Shown: positions 44,052 to 53,828 of the stretch, piece after piece
Position numbering within the stretch: the first letter of the stretch is position 1
How the letters are laid out: each line of letters begins with the position of its first letter
Assembly (NCBI GenBank): GCA_026415195.1
Contig: JAOAHO010000002.1
Coordinates: 29,195-93,194, forward strand
Source: Bacteroidia bacterium
GTDB lineage: Bacteria > Bacteroidota > Bacteroidia > B-17B0 > Aurantibacillaceae
Reading direction: 5' to 3'
DNA: 64,000 nucleotides
The notes under the pieces: model-generated
What the model saw: only the letters and a program-made list of their open reading frames with translations
Told to the model about the DNA's origin: nothing
The model's database searches: none
Program-made: the position numbers and the translations under genes

Positions 44052-46205
44052 TCAGAAATAAATGCCAATAATGGTAATATCATCTGTTTGCTCCTTAATT
44101 CCTTTCCATTGAAGAAAATAAGATAATAATTTCTCCTTTTGCAGATTAGGTGCATATTCTGAAATGGTGCTACAAAGCATATCTTTGAATTGCTTTGTTC
44201 CAATTTTTTTTCCTTTCTTTCCACCAAATTGATCTGCATATCCATCCGTCGTAAGATAGACCCGTATACCTTTATTTATTATTATGTCTTGTTTGGAAAA
44301 GGGTTTGGAATCTTCATACCTCCCGATGGGCTGTTTGTCGGGTTTGATTTCCGTTAATGATTTATCATGATTTATCAAATATAATGGTCGATTTGCTCCA
44401 CTAAATTGAATGGTGTTTCTGTTTTTTTCTATCCTCACAAGGCCTACATCCATACCGTCTCGGATGTTGTCCTCACTCGTAAGTTTTTCAATCACCAGTT
44501 CCCTGGTTCGGTTAAGGATTTGGTCGGTTTCGGTGAGTTTTTCTTCCAATACTGCCTTAGTTAAAGCATTCGAACATACCACACTTACCATAGCGCCGGG
44601 AACTCCATGCCCCGTACAATCGGCTACCGCCACATAAACATAATTATTTGCATATTCCATCCAGTAAAAATCCCCGGCCACGATTTCTTTGGGAAGGTAT
44701 AAGACAAAACTGTTCGGTAGGTGTTCTTTCCACTTTGCATTTGAGGGCAAAAAGGCATTTTGAATCCTTTTCGCATAATTGATGCTATCCAAAATATCTT
44801 TATTCTTTTGTTCTACCAGTTTTTTTTGTTCTTCAACAATCAGTTTTTGTTCTTCCACGATTTTCTTTTGTTTTTCTATGATGTTTTTTTGTTTTCTAGT
44901 TACTTTCAATCGGTTAATTACGAACAATGAAAATACTGTTACAAGAATTAAACCAACTACCACAAATCCTGTTATTATTTTTTGCTTTTCTCTTTCTTTT
45001 CTCTCAATTTCTAATTTCTTCTGATGTTCTTTTTCTTTCAATGCTTTTTCCTTTTCGAACTTAAATTTCAACTCTTTCTGCACGATGGCTTTCTGATTTT
45101 CATCGTTCATGATGGTGTCACGGCATTTAATATATTTCTTATAATATTCCAACGCTTCTTTATAGTTTCCCTTTTGCCGACAAAGTTCCGATAAATCTTC
45201 ATAGTTATATTTTAAAAAATAAATTATTCTAAGTTCATTATTTAGTTTTTCTGCTTTTTTGAGGTACGCTTCGGATAAATGGTATTTTTTTTGTTTAAGG
45301 AAAATAAAACCTATATTACCCAAATTTATTGCCTGACTTCTTTTGTCCCCTATTTCTTCAAATATTTTTAACGCCTTAAAATAATACTCCAAAGCCCTTG
45401 CATATTCCTTTTTATCCGAATAAATAATTCCAATGTTTCCCAAATTATTAGCCTGCCCCTGTTTGTTTCCGATTTTTTCATTTAACTTCAATGCTTTGAA
45501 ATAGTATTCTAAACCACGAGCAAAATCTCCTAGATTATGATATGCTATCCCAATGTTAACAAGGTTCCCGGCCTGGCCTTTTTTATTACCTATCTCTTCA
45601 TTTATTTTCAAAGATTGGTAATAGTATTTCAATGCTAAAGAATCTTCTCTTAAATTTGAATACACTAATCCTATATTACTCAAATTGGCAGCCTCACCTT
45701 GTTTGTTTCCAATTTTTTCATTAATCTTTAACGATCTAAAATAATATTCCAGCGCACGGGGATAATCACTTCGAGCAAAATGGACAGCTCCTATATTCCC
45801 CATCATCGTTGCATAAAGTTTTTGAAATTTTATTCTATATCGATTATCTGATAAAAGTTTCTTATGCATTTCCAATATTTTCATTACGCTCACATAACAC
45901 CTCATAGATTCGGTATAGTTACTTTTTATGCAGTAATCACGTCCCATCTGAAGAATGGCCTCGCATATTTTTAATTTTCCATCGATTCCGGAATTTTTTT
46001 TTGCGATTTCCTCTGCTTTTGTATGATAATAAATGGAACTGTCAGGTTTGATATCTTGAAACTCATTACCCAATTCCATATAGATATTAAAAAATGAAGT
46101 GTCTTGACTTGATACTTTTAAAAGTTTAAATAAAGAATCAAATTTTTTTTGATTTTGTGAGAAAACTGAAAATGTGATAACAATAAAAAGAAAAAATCTT
46201 TTCAT
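44052..46205 (-). CDS. TPR / transmembrane / SpoIIE-type PP2C phosphatase
   Basis: 717 residues: signal (to about 16), five 40-residue tetratricopeptide repeats (136-335), a Lys/Glu-rich stretch, one span (about 409-430), a coiled coil (435-470), then an SpoIIE/PP2C domain (about 500-717) with metal ligands in GDFYW (511-515), ADCTGHGVPGA (528-538), STDGYADQFGG-like TTDGYADQFGG and QTDDITIIGI near the end. It probably reads a periplasmic signal through the TPRs and dephosphorylates an anti-anti-sigma or similar partner, which is not in the window. Copy of the last motif survives as a relic downstream of tex. Confidence 0.88.
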   Translation of the reverse strand: MKRFFLFIVITFSVFSQNQKKFDSLFKLLKVSSQDTSFFNIYMELGNEFQDIKPDSSIYYHTKAEEIAKKNSGIDGKLKICEAILQMGRDYCIKSNYTESMRCYVSVMKILEMHKKLLSDNRYRIKFQKLYATMMGNIGAVHFARSDYPRALEYYFRSLKINEKIGNKQGEAANLSNIGLVYSNLREDSLALKYYYQSLKINEEIGNKKGQAGNLVNIGIAYHNLGDFARGLEYYFKALKLNEKIGNKQGQANNLGNIGIIYSDKKEYARALEYYFKALKIFEEIGDKRSQAINLGNIGFIFLKQKKYHLSEAYLKKAEKLNNELRIIYFLKYNYEDLSELCRQKGNYKEALEYYKKYIKCRDTIMNDENQKAIVQKELKFKFEKEKALKEKEHQKKLEIERKEREKQKIITGFVVVGLILVTVFSLFVINRLKVTRKQKNIIEKQKKIVEEQKLIVEEQKKLVEQKNKDILDSINYAKRIQNAFLPSNAKWKEHLPNSFVLYLPKEIVAGDFYWMEYANNYVYVAVADCTGHGVPGAMVSVVCSNALTKAVLEEKLTETDQILNRTRELVIEKLTSEDNIRDGMDVGLVRIEKNRNTIQFSGANRPLYLINHDKSLTEIKPDKQPIGRYEDSKPFSKQDIIINKGIRVYLTTDGYADQFGGKKGKKIGTKQFKDMLCSTISEYAPNLQKEKLLSYFLQWKGIKEQTDDITIIGIYF
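45201..45800 (-). repeat. five 120-bp tandem coding repeats (TPRs)
   Basis: Codons 136-335 of the phosphatase repeat every 40 residues with near-identical blocks such as LEYYFKALK and NEKIGNKQGQA. The exact 120-bp period and high similarity make this stretch prone to copy-number change. Confidence 0.8.
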
Positions 46206-46220
46206 GTATTATGATCATTA

Positions 46221-46228
46221 CAAAAATA
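46221..46228 (-). promoter_or_regulatory. -7 element of the TPR-phosphatase gene
   Basis: Perfect TATTTTTG on the minus strand, 15 nt before the ATG at 46205. No convincing TTTG at -33, so the promoter is uncertain. Confidence 0.4.
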
Positions 46229-46444
46229 GAAAATTATGACTTAGACATTCTAAGGTAATTCTATTGATCATGATGATAAAATTTGGATCATGTTAATTTT
46301 TTTCCGAAAGTTTAATTTTACCAATAAATTGGAAAATATTCTTTTATAGGCTAAAGCTTGGCCTTGATTGAATACCCCTGCTTACTTTAATAATAGACAA
46401 AAGAATTATATCATCAGAAGTGCTAAAATTCTTTGTAATTCATT

Positions 46445-46539
46445 TCAAATCCCAATAACCGTCACATTGTCATTTTCCTTTTCTTCCTCCTTAATTATTT
46501 TGAAGAAGAAGAGTGTTTTTATTCTTTAAAATTAAACCA
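46445..46539 (-). pseudogene. short relic of a SpoIIE-type phosphatase C-terminus
   Basis: Just after the tex stop, and in the same frame, the minus strand reads about 30 codons ending IKEEEKENDNVTVIGI and a TGA. This matches the C-terminal strand of SpoIIE/PP2C phosphatases and the end of the TPR phosphatase here (IKEQTDDITIIGI). No start codon or upstream domain remains. The rest of the 334-bp gap (46206-46444) holds AT-rich DNA and the -7 element; I see no other gene. A chance match is possible given the short length. Confidence 0.45.
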
Positions 46540-48798
46540 TTATCTCTTTTTCATATTGAACTTATTTGCCAACTCCGCCAAAGCATCTTTCATGTCCATG
46601 TGTTCCACACTTATGATTTTTTGTGATGGCTGGCGGGCATGTTTTACATCAAAGCCGCTTTGTTTCATACTTAATGCGATGCGCTTCCTTTCCACATCCA
46701 CCTCCAGCACCTTAACCTGAACTTTTTGTCCGGGCTTTACGAATTTTCTCGGATCATCCACATAAGTGTCGGACAATTCCGAAACATGCACAAGCCCGTC
46801 CTGATGCACCCCCACATCCACAAATGCCCCGAAATTGGTAACGTTACTGACAATTCCGGGCAACACCATGCCCTCCCTCAAATCTTCCAGGGTTTTTACC
46901 GTATCGTCAAAAGAAAAAACTTCAAATTCTTTTCTTGGGTCCCTCCCGGGTTTTTCCAATTCTTTCAAAATATCATCGAGGGTGGCCAGGCCGGTATTTT
47001 CATCCAAAAATTTTTGTTTATCAATTTTTTTGGCCAGTTCGGGCTTTTGCATCAGTTCCGCAACGGAGCAACCCAACGAATCTGCCATTTTTTCCACCAA
47101 TGCATATCGTTCCGGGTGCACGGCCGAGGCATCCAACGGATTCGAGCCTTCCCTAATTCTCAAAAACCCAGCACATTGTTCAAACTTCTTTGGCCCCATG
47201 CCTTCTACTTGTTTAAGAGTTTCTCTTGATGAAAAGGGGCCAAAGGTATTTCGGTGACGGACAATGTTCTGCGCCAATGATTTTCCAATTCCCGACACGT
47301 AAGAAAGCAATTCCGCCGATGCCGTATTCAGTTCCACTCCCACGGCATTCACGCAACTTTCTACCACCTCGTCCAATTTATTTTTTAGTAAAGTTTGATC
47401 TACATCATGTTGATACTGGCCCACCCCAATGGATTTGGGATCGATTTTAACCAATTCAGCCAAAGGATCGGCCAGGCGCCTTCCGATGGACACCGCACCC
47501 CTAACGGTAACGTCTTTGTCGGGGAATTCTTCACGGGCCACGTCAGAGGCGGAATAAACGGAAGCCCCGGCCTCGTTGACCATTGCCACAATGATATTTT
47601 TAGGCAGTTCGGGAATAGCCCTCACAAAGGATTCGGTCTCCCGTCCGGCCGTACCGTTTCCGATTGCAATAGCTTCAATTTTATGCCTGGCTATCAGGGC
47701 CAGCAGGATAAATTCTGCTTCATCTTTTTTGTAATAAGGTTCGTGGGGATATATAACGGTATCCTCTAATAACCTTCCGGTTTGGTCTAATGCCACCACT
47801 TTGCACCCGGTGCGCAACCCCGGATCAATCGCTAAAATCCGTTTCATCCCCAATGGCGGGGCCATCAGAAGTTCCCTGAGGTTTGCCGCAAACACTTCCA
47901 CAGCCTCCTTATCGGCCTTTTCTTTGTAGTGCAAGCGCATTTCCGCTTCCATGGAGGTTTTTAGGTGCCTTTCAATGGCGACTTCCATACATTCCATAAG
48001 GAATTTTCCGGAAGCGTTTGGCTTGCTTGGAAAAAATTTTTTTATTATATCAAACAGTTCTCCATTGTTTACCACGATATCCATCATCAGATATCCCTCT
48101 TTCTCGCCCCTTCGGATGGCCAACATGCGATGGCTAGGGCAGGTTCGCAAATGTTCCTCCCATTCAAAATATTGTTCAAATTTAATTCCTTCTTTTTCCT
48201 TACCCCTTATCACCCGCGATTTCAGCACGGCATGTTTATGGTAATAATTCCTTATGGCCTCTCGCAATTCGGGTTCTTCGGATATAAGTTCTGAAAGAAT
48301 ATCCTTTGCACCGGAAAGTACTTCCTGAAAGGATATCTGATTTTCAGCATTATTCAGGAATTCTGAATAAAGCTCTTCCAAATCATCGGGTTGATCCTGT
48401 AGTATCTTTAAAGCAAATGGTTCAAGCCCTTTTTCCCTTGCAATGGCCGCTTTAGTTTTCTTTTTGGGTTTATAAGGAAGATAAAAATCTTCAAGTTGTG
48501 AAAGCGTGCCGGCTTTCAGAATTTTTTCTTTCAGTTCCGGAGTAAGCTTTCCTTGTTCGTTTATGCTGTTCAGGATTGTTTGTCGGCGTTGCTCTAAATT
48601 TTTAAGTCGTTCATATTCGTTTTTAATAAACGAAATTTGCACATCATCCAGGTTTCCGGTTTTTTCCTTACGGTAGCGGGAAATAAATGGAATGGTGCAT
48701 CCTTCCTCGAGCAATGAAATGGTATTTGTAATTGAAATTTCTGAAATCCCCGAGCTGAGAGAAATAGATTTTACGATTTTATGAAGATTATTATCCAT
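46540..48798 (-). CDS. tex: Tex-family RNA-binding transcription accessory protein
   Basis: 752 residues: N-terminal helical Tex region (KKTKAAIAREKGLEPFA), YqgF-like RNase fold (about 320-450: ILAIDPGLRTGCKVVALD), helix-hairpin-helix pair (SYVSGIGKSLAQNIV and VEGMGPKKFEQCAGFLRI), and a C-terminal S1 domain (about 640-715: GMVLPGIVSNVTNFGAFVDVG). Length is typical. Binds nucleic acid and acts in transcription; precise role not settled. Alone on its transcript, divergent from the second lipoprotein copy. Confidence 0.94.
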   Translation of the reverse strand: MDNNLHKIVKSISLSSGISEISITNTISLLEEGCTIPFISRYRKEKTGNLDDVQISFIKNEYERLKNLEQRRQTILNSINEQGKLTPELKEKILKAGTLSQLEDFYLPYKPKKKTKAAIAREKGLEPFALKILQDQPDDLEELYSEFLNNAENQISFQEVLSGAKDILSELISEEPELREAIRNYYHKHAVLKSRVIRGKEKEGIKFEQYFEWEEHLRTCPSHRMLAIRRGEKEGYLMMDIVVNNGELFDIIKKFFPSKPNASGKFLMECMEVAIERHLKTSMEAEMRLHYKEKADKEAVEVFAANLRELLMAPPLGMKRILAIDPGLRTGCKVVALDQTGRLLEDTVIYPHEPYYKKDEAEFILLALIARHKIEAIAIGNGTAGRETESFVRAIPELPKNIIVAMVNEAGASVYSASDVAREEFPDKDVTVRGAVSIGRRLADPLAELVKIDPKSIGVGQYQHDVDQTLLKNKLDEVVESCVNAVGVELNTASAELLSYVSGIGKSLAQNIVRHRNTFGPFSSRETLKQVEGMGPKKFEQCAGFLRIREGSNPLDASAVHPERYALVEKMADSLGCSVAELMQKPELAKKIDKQKFLDENTGLATLDDILKELEKPGRDPRKEFEVFSFDDTVKTLEDLREGMVLPGIVSNVTNFGAFVDVGVHQDGLVHVSELSDTYVDDPRKFVKPGQKVQVKVLEVDVERKRIALSMKQSGFDVKHARQPSQKIISVEHMDMKDALAELANKFNMKKR

Positions 48799-48944
48799 AA
48801 GGCTAAAATAACTCTAAATAACTGGATATTAAGTACAGGTTTTTAGAAAAAATCAACGCATTCCGTATTAATTTATTAAAAATGAATTTTCGGATTTTAT
48901 GTGAATTATGTTATAAAAATTCCCTTATTTTGCCAAAAAAATTT

Positions 48945-49808
48945 ATGAAGAACTTTAGTTATTTATTTCTTTTTCTCTTTGTTTTAGCTTTTATCTCCTG
49001 TTCAGGAGATTCCACTGAGAAACAGCAAGATACCGTTATAACGGACAGTGTCTCAACTTCTGTTCAAGATACCACCCCCGTTACGGTTAGCGACACTACC
49101 AAGTTTAAATTCGATTTTGCCGTGGCCAACATACCCTCTCCTGCCAGCATTATTCAGGAATATAAATCATGGGGGGTAAATTACGATGCCGGCTTATTGA
49201 ATGACCCAAAAAAATTCTCCACTTATACTCAGGATTTTCAAAAAAGCATTAACCTGGGTGTTTACAATCTTGATCTTGCCTATGCCATTTCCAACGATAA
49301 GGGTTCTGATGTTATGCAATATTTAAAAAGTACTCTTTCGCTTGCCGATGCCCTGGGCATTAGAAATGCTGTCAGTGCTATGGTGGGTAAACGGGCCGAG
49401 TCAAATATCGGAAACAAAGACAGCTTGTTCAAAATTCTGGATGAAATATTCGTAAAAAGTGATACTTATCTTCGCACTAACGACAGGGTAAACACGGCTG
49501 CTTTGATCTTTACTGGAGCTTGGATAGAAGGTTTGAATCTAACTTGTAAATTATCTGAAAAAATCTCCGATCCAAAAATTAAATTGGCAGCCTACAAACA
49601 CCTTTGGGAACAAAGGTTTCATTTAGGAAACATTATCAATTTACTGAACGACTTTAAAGACAAAAAAGAATGTTCCGATCTGGCCGCATCTTTAAAGAAA
49701 ATACATGAAGAAATCACGGCCATCAAAAAACCGGAAGATTTCAAAGAAAAAGAATTCTCTTCCATATCATCAAAAATTTACGCACTTAGGGAAAGTTTAA
49801 TAAAGTAA
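48945..49808 (+). CDS. lipoprotein, member of a two-copy family in this window (copy B)
   Basis: 287 residues from the ATG at 48945, which opens the signal MKNFSYLFLFLFVLAFISC (lipobox FISC, Cys19); an upstream start at 48882 would put 21 extra residues first. A Thr/Asp/Val-rich linker precedes a helical domain (about 70-285) homologous to the lipoprotein at 30280-31176 (shared blocks described there). Copy B stands alone between tex and pyrR, whereas copy A heads the exporter run. Function unknown. Ends 6 bp from the convergent pyrR stop. Confidence 0.84.
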   Translation: MKNFSYLFLFLFVLAFISCSGDSTEKQQDTVITDSVSTSVQDTTPVTVSDTTKFKFDFAVANIPSPASIIQEYKSWGVNYDAGLLNDPKKFSTYTQDFQKSINLGVYNLDLAYAISNDKGSDVMQYLKSTLSLADALGIRNAVSAMVGKRAESNIGNKDSLFKILDEIFVKSDTYLRTNDRVNTAALIFTGAWIEGLNLTCKLSEKISDPKIKLAAYKHLWEQRFHLGNIINLLNDFKDKKECSDLAASLKKIHEEITAIKKPEDFKEKEFSSISSKIYALRESLIK

Positions 49809-49814
49809 TTTTTC

Positions 49815-50354
49815 CTAACCTACAAGTTTAATTTTATCTTCTACTTGTAACTCTTTCCAGTAAACTTCTACTTTTTGTTTTTCAATCGTATCAACGGAAA
49901 ATCCCGTATAGTCGGGTTGAATAGGGAATTCGCGGGAATATCTTCGATCCACCAACACCATCAGTTCCACCTTAGCCGGCCTGCCGAAGGATTGTATGGC
50001 ATCGAGCGCCGACCGTATGGTGCGTCCGGTATACAATACATCATCAGCTAAAATGACATGAAGTCCATCCAACAAAAAAGGAATGTCGGTACCTTCGGGC
50101 TTTAATTCCCTGATACGAAAATCATCACGATGAAACGTGGGGTCTATCACGCCGAATCTTATTTTATCGGCAATTGTTAAGGAACTTAGTATCTTATGAA
50201 TCCTTTTGGCAAATGGAACCCCGCGTGGTTGTATGCCAATGATGGCCAGGCCGTTATTTTCGTTCAGATTTTCAAACAGCTGTAGCGCAAGGCGCCTGAG
50301 ATGCAGGCGCATCTTGTCTTCATCGCAAATGATAATACCTTTTGAGTTTTTCAA
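49815..50354 (-). CDS. pyrR: PyrR-type uracil phosphoribosyltransferase / pyr regulator
   Basis: 179 residues, type I PRTase with the PRPP loop VILADDVLYTGRT (100-112) and the substrate hood IIGIQPRGVPFAKR. PyrR binds pyr mRNA in Firmicutes and makes UMP from uracil; in Bacteroidota the regulatory role is less certain. No pyr genes are adjacent. Last gene of the long ccm-lnt-sco run. Confidence 0.9.
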   Translation of the reverse strand: MKNSKGIIICDEDKMRLHLRRLALQLFENLNENNGLAIIGIQPRGVPFAKRIHKILSSLTIADKIRFGVIDPTFHRDDFRIRELKPEGTDIPFLLDGLHVILADDVLYTGRTIRSALDAIQSFGRPAKVELMVLVDRRYSREFPIQPDYTGFSVDTIEKQKVEVYWKELQVEDKIKLVG

Positions 50355-50365
50355 AATTTTTATTT

Positions 50366-51022
50366 TTAAATAACCATTTCCGGAATATCCCCCTCCACGA
50401 TCAGTTTTCCCGCAGTAGCTTTTCTGATTTGTTCAATGCTAACGCCAGGAGCACGTTCTAATAGCTTAAAACCACCTTCCGGAACAATTTCATATACACC
50501 CATTTCCGTAACAATTTTTTTTACACAACGTACACCCGTCAGAGGCAAAGTACATTTAGGTAACAATTTGCTTTCACCGGCTTTATTCACTTGTTGCATT
50601 GCTACGATGATATTTTTGGCGCTTGCCACCAGGTCCATGGCCCCACCCATTCCTTTCACCATTTTACCGGGAATTTTCCAGTTCGCAATATCACCGTTTT
50701 CGCTGACTTCCATAGCTCCCAATATCGTAAGATCGACCTTTTGGGCACGTATCATGCCAAAGCTCATGGCCGAATCGAATATGGATGCTCCTTTCAGCAA
50801 GGTAACGGTTTGTTTTCCGGCGTTAATCAAATCCGGGTCTTCTTCCCCTTCGTAGGGAAAAGGTCCCATCCCCAGGATACCGTTTTCCGACTGGAGCACG
50901 ACTTGAATATCTTCGGGAATATAATTCGCCACCAGTGTGGGAATTCCGATGCCCAAATTCACATACATGCCGTCTTTAATTTCGCGGGCAATTCTTTTGG
51001 CAATTCCGTTTTTGTCCAGCAT
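50366..51022 (-). CDS. scoB: 3-oxoacid CoA-transferase subunit B
   Basis: 218 residues. The catalytic Glu46 lies in QSENGILGMGP, after the GLGIPT-type NLGIGIPTLVANYIP. With subunit A it moves CoA from succinyl-CoA to acetoacetate or a related acid. Starts 11 nt after subunit A and precedes pyrR by 11 nt. Substrate choice (aceto- vs other 3-oxoacid) is not fixed by sequence. Confidence 0.92.
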   Translation of the reverse strand: MLDKNGIAKRIAREIKDGMYVNLGIGIPTLVANYIPEDIQVVLQSENGILGMGPFPYEGEEDPDLINAGKQTVTLLKGASIFDSAMSFGMIRAQKVDLTILGAMEVSENGDIANWKIPGKMVKGMGGAMDLVASAKNIIVAMQQVNKAGESKLLPKCTLPLTGVRCVKKIVTEMGVYEIVPEGGFKLLERAPGVSIEQIRKATAGKLIVEGDIPEMVI

Positions 51023-51033
51023 AATCAGAAAAA

Positions 51034-51753
51034 TTAATTTCTTTTTCTTACGGTTCTTTGTTCGATGCGTTTTTCGTAGTTTTTGCCCTGGAAAATGCGG
51101 TGTACATAGATTCCGGGGGTGTGTATCTGGTCGGGGTCGAGTTCCCCAGCGGGCACCAGGTGTTCCACCTCGGCTATGGTAATTTTTCCGGCCATGGCCA
51201 TCAGCGGGTTAAAATTTCTTGCCGTGGAACGATAAATCAGATTACCCATAGTGTCGCCTTTCCATGCCTTGACGATAGCATAATCGGCTTCAAAGGCATA
51301 TTCCAGCAAATATTCCTTTTCTTGTCCGTTGAAAATAAATTTTCTGACCTCTTTTCCCTGGGCAACTTCTGTTCCGACACCTGCAGGGGTAAAGATAGCA
51401 GGCATTCCATATCCGGCGGCAAGGCACCGAGTGGCCAGAGTTCCCTGCGGGATCAATTCCACTTCCAACTCTCCGCTCAGCATCTGGCGTTCAAATTCAT
51501 CGTTTTCACCTACATACGATGAAATCATTTTTTTAATCTGACGGGTTTTCAGCAACAATCCCAATCCAAAATCATCCACTCCAGCATTATTGCTGATGGC
51601 GGTAATTCCTTTGGTACCCTTCCTGACCAATTCAGCAATGCAATTCTCGGGAATGCCGCACAAGCCAAACCCACCGAACATAATTGTTACGTTATCTTTT
51701 ATGTCGTGCAGAGCTTCGGCTGCATCTTTGAACACTTTATTCTTCATAAGCAT
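51034..51753 (-). CDS. scoA: 3-oxoacid CoA-transferase subunit A
   Basis: 239 residues. Family signature [16 protein letters not shown] (24-39) and the GxGAIPAA-like [20 protein letters not shown] region bind CoA. A second ATG at 51747 is equally possible. Partner of the subunit B gene 11 nt downstream; sits after lnt in the run. Confidence 0.92.
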   Translation of the reverse strand: MLMKNKVFKDAAEALHDIKDNVTIMFGGFGLCGIPENCIAELVRKGTKGITAISNNAGVDDFGLGLLLKTRQIKKMISSYVGENDEFERQMLSGELEVELIPQGTLATRCLAAGYGMPAIFTPAGVGTEVAQGKEVRKFIFNGQEKEYLLEYAFEADYAIVKAWKGDTMGNLIYRSTARNFNPLMAMAGKITIAEVEHLVPAGELDPDQIHTPGIYVHRIFQGKNYEKRIEQRTVRKRN

Positions 51754-51760
51754 TGCAAAT

Positions 51761-53314
51761 TTATGATTTTAACTTTTGAAAATTGATTTTTTTATAAAGA
51801 CAAAACACAAATATAACCAACGATAAGACCAACATTATTCTTGAAATTATATCCTTAATGGATGTATAAACAGATTTGCTGTCATATAATGAAATTTCGC
51901 CATTTAAGACGCCTTGTTGCTCATAGCCCAGGGTTTTAAGTATTTTCCCATGCTCGTCAACCACTGCTGAAATTCCTGTATTGGCCGAACGAAGCATTGG
52001 AAGGCCATATTCCACACAGCGCAGCGTGCCAAATTTCAGATGCTGGCGATGCCCCGGGGTATTACCCCACCACCCGTCATTCGTAATAACACATAAAACA
52101 TTCGCTCCTTTCCTGACATAATCTCCTACGTATTCGCCATACACGCTTTCATAACAAATGATTGGTGCAGCTTTCCATCCTTCTTTTGCACTAAAGACAT
52201 GCCTGTCTTCCTGCATTCCCAAACTCCCTGTAGTGCCACCCATGTCGATGGCTAATTTATCCAAGAATTTAAAAACGGAAGGAAAAGGCATCTTTTCAAC
52301 CCCAGGCACCAAAATTGATTTATGATACACATCCACCGTATCAGAAGTAATCCAAATAGCCGTATTGAACATGTCATAATATTTCCCGGAATTTTTATCC
52401 ATCCTGGCTGTGGAAGAAGGTTTTTCATGATCGTAGAACTTATACGTGCTGGCGCCTGTCAGAATATACTTTGCTAACCCGCTTGCGATAAAATCCTTCC
52501 TGAACATTTCAATCACTTCATTTCTGTTCAAGCCCTCTTCGTTCAAGTCAAAAGTTATGAATGTTTCGGGCAATATCAATAAGTCAATCCTTTTATTCAA
52601 GTTCTGACGAAGTATTAAATTTTTCGTTTTTTCATATAGTGTGCCAAAATCGAAATAGAATTTCTCATTGTAGGGATCTATGTTGGGTTGTACGATCATG
52701 TAGGAAATCGATTTTCCGTTATTATTCCTGATATTTTTCATAAACATCGAAAGAGCAAGCGGTAAAATAAAAACTCCGGCAAATAAGGGGAACCATTTTC
52801 TTTCCTTTTTCAAAAAGATATAATAGGCCAAAACATTAGAGGAAAGAATCCATAATGAACCTCCGGAAGTGCCGGTTATGGAGTACCAACCAATGATCGA
52901 AGGAAAAACCGATAAAATATTTCCCAAAGTCAACCAAGTCCAAGACAAGTCCCAATATTGATGCAGGTATTCAAACGACAGCCAAAAGGGGATTAATGCC
53001 GGTAAATGATATTTAACGTCCAGATAATCCTTACAGACAAAGTAACAGGTAACCGTTATCAACATCAATAAAGCATTGGCAAGTATAGCCATGACCGCGC
53101 CGCCGGGTGAGGCATTCCAAATCCACCATGTAACTCCTGCGTTCCATAAAACAAAAATGATATATGTATATAGTGCTCTACGTAATAATTTTTCTGTTTT
53201 TTCCCATAAATAAAACAAAGGAATCCATGAAATAAAAGCAAACATGAAAAATCCATCTATCCACGGAAGAATCAAACTTACGGATGCCGCCAATATATAA
53301 AGTACACTTTTCAT
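51761..53314 (-). CDS. lnt: apolipoprotein N-acyltransferase
   Basis: 517 residues. Six or more N-terminal membrane helices (about 1-195), then the nitrilase-like periplasmic domain with the triad Glu250 (LLILPETF), Lys332 ([11 protein letters not shown]) and Cys387 ([10 protein letters not shown]), and the [14 protein letters not shown] substrate loop; one last span near 490-510. It adds the N-terminal acyl chain to lipoproteins, fitting a genome with many of them. Between kdsC and scoA. Confidence 0.93.
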   Translation of the reverse strand: MKSVLYILAASVSLILPWIDGFFMFAFISWIPLFYLWEKTEKLLRRALYTYIIFVLWNAGVTWWIWNASPGGAVMAILANALLMLITVTCYFVCKDYLDVKYHLPALIPFWLSFEYLHQYWDLSWTWLTLGNILSVFPSIIGWYSITGTSGGSLWILSSNVLAYYIFLKKERKWFPLFAGVFILPLALSMFMKNIRNNNGKSISYMIVQPNIDPYNEKFYFDFGTLYEKTKNLILRQNLNKRIDLLILPETFITFDLNEEGLNRNEVIEMFRKDFIASGLAKYILTGASTYKFYDHEKPSSTARMDKNSGKYYDMFNTAIWITSDTVDVYHKSILVPGVEKMPFPSVFKFLDKLAIDMGGTTGSLGMQEDRHVFSAKEGWKAAPIICYESVYGEYVGDYVRKGANVLCVITNDGWWGNTPGHRQHLKFGTLRCVEYGLPMLRSANTGISAVVDEHGKILKTLGYEQQGVLNGEISLYDSKSVYTSIKDIISRIMLVLSLVIFVFCLYKKINFQKLKS

Positions 53315-53317
53315 TTC

Positions 53318-53827
53318 CTACCAATTTCCGATTTCCCATTTGTCCCGGGCCCTGAGCAATTGTTCCAGCACATCACGCACAAAACCATCTCCTCCTCGGA
53401 ACGGGGATACATAATGCGAAATTTCTTTTATTTCATAGGCCGCATCGGCAGGGCATGCAGCAAGCCCGCATCTTTTCATGACTTCCCAATCGGGAAGGTC
53501 ATCGCCCAAATACATAATTTCCTCTTCTTTTAAATTGTTTATGTAAACAAAATCTTTGTAGCATTGCAGTTTGTCATATTGATTAATAAAAATATGTTGC
53601 ACTCCTGCTTTTTTCATCACCTCAGCAACCAAAGCATTATTTCCTCCACTCATTATACATAAGATAATTCCTTTTTTGATTGCCAACTGTATGGTATATC
53701 CGTCTTTGGAACTCAGATTTCTGACCAGCGCTCCATCCGGCATCACCAAAACTTTACCGTCAGTCAGAACCCCGTCCACATCCATAATGACGGTGGTAAT
53801 GTATTTTAATCTTTCTTTAAACTTCAT
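53318..53827 (-). CDS. kdsC: 3-deoxy-D-manno-octulosonate 8-phosphate phosphatase (KdsC-like, HAD-IIIA)
   Basis: 169 residues, C0-type HAD. Nucleophile motif DVDGVLTDG (16-24), motif II SGGNNALV and motif III YLGDDLPDWEVM, with no cap domain, as in tetrameric KdsC. Frees Kdo for CMP activation; WaaA, its end user, is encoded at 31.2 kb. Starts 1 base after the DUF2520 gene's stop and ends 3 bp before lnt. Confidence 0.9.
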   Translation of the reverse strand: MKFKERLKYITTVIMDVDGVLTDGKVLVMPDGALVRNLSSKDGYTIQLAIKKGIILCIMSGGNNALVAEVMKKAGVQHIFINQYDKLQCYKDFVYINNLKEEEIMYLGDDLPDWEVMKRCGLAACPADAAYEIKEISHYVSPFRGGDGFVRDVLEQLLRARDKWEIGNW

Positions 53828-53828
53828 T

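Noticed and set aside
45201..45800. Regular 120-bp repeats as a CRISPR-like or minisatellite array
   Set aside because: They are in-frame TPR codons inside one gene, with no spacers.
46726..47229. 167-residue plus-strand frame inside tex
   Set aside because: Antisense to the conserved S1 and helix-hairpin-helix coding region of tex.
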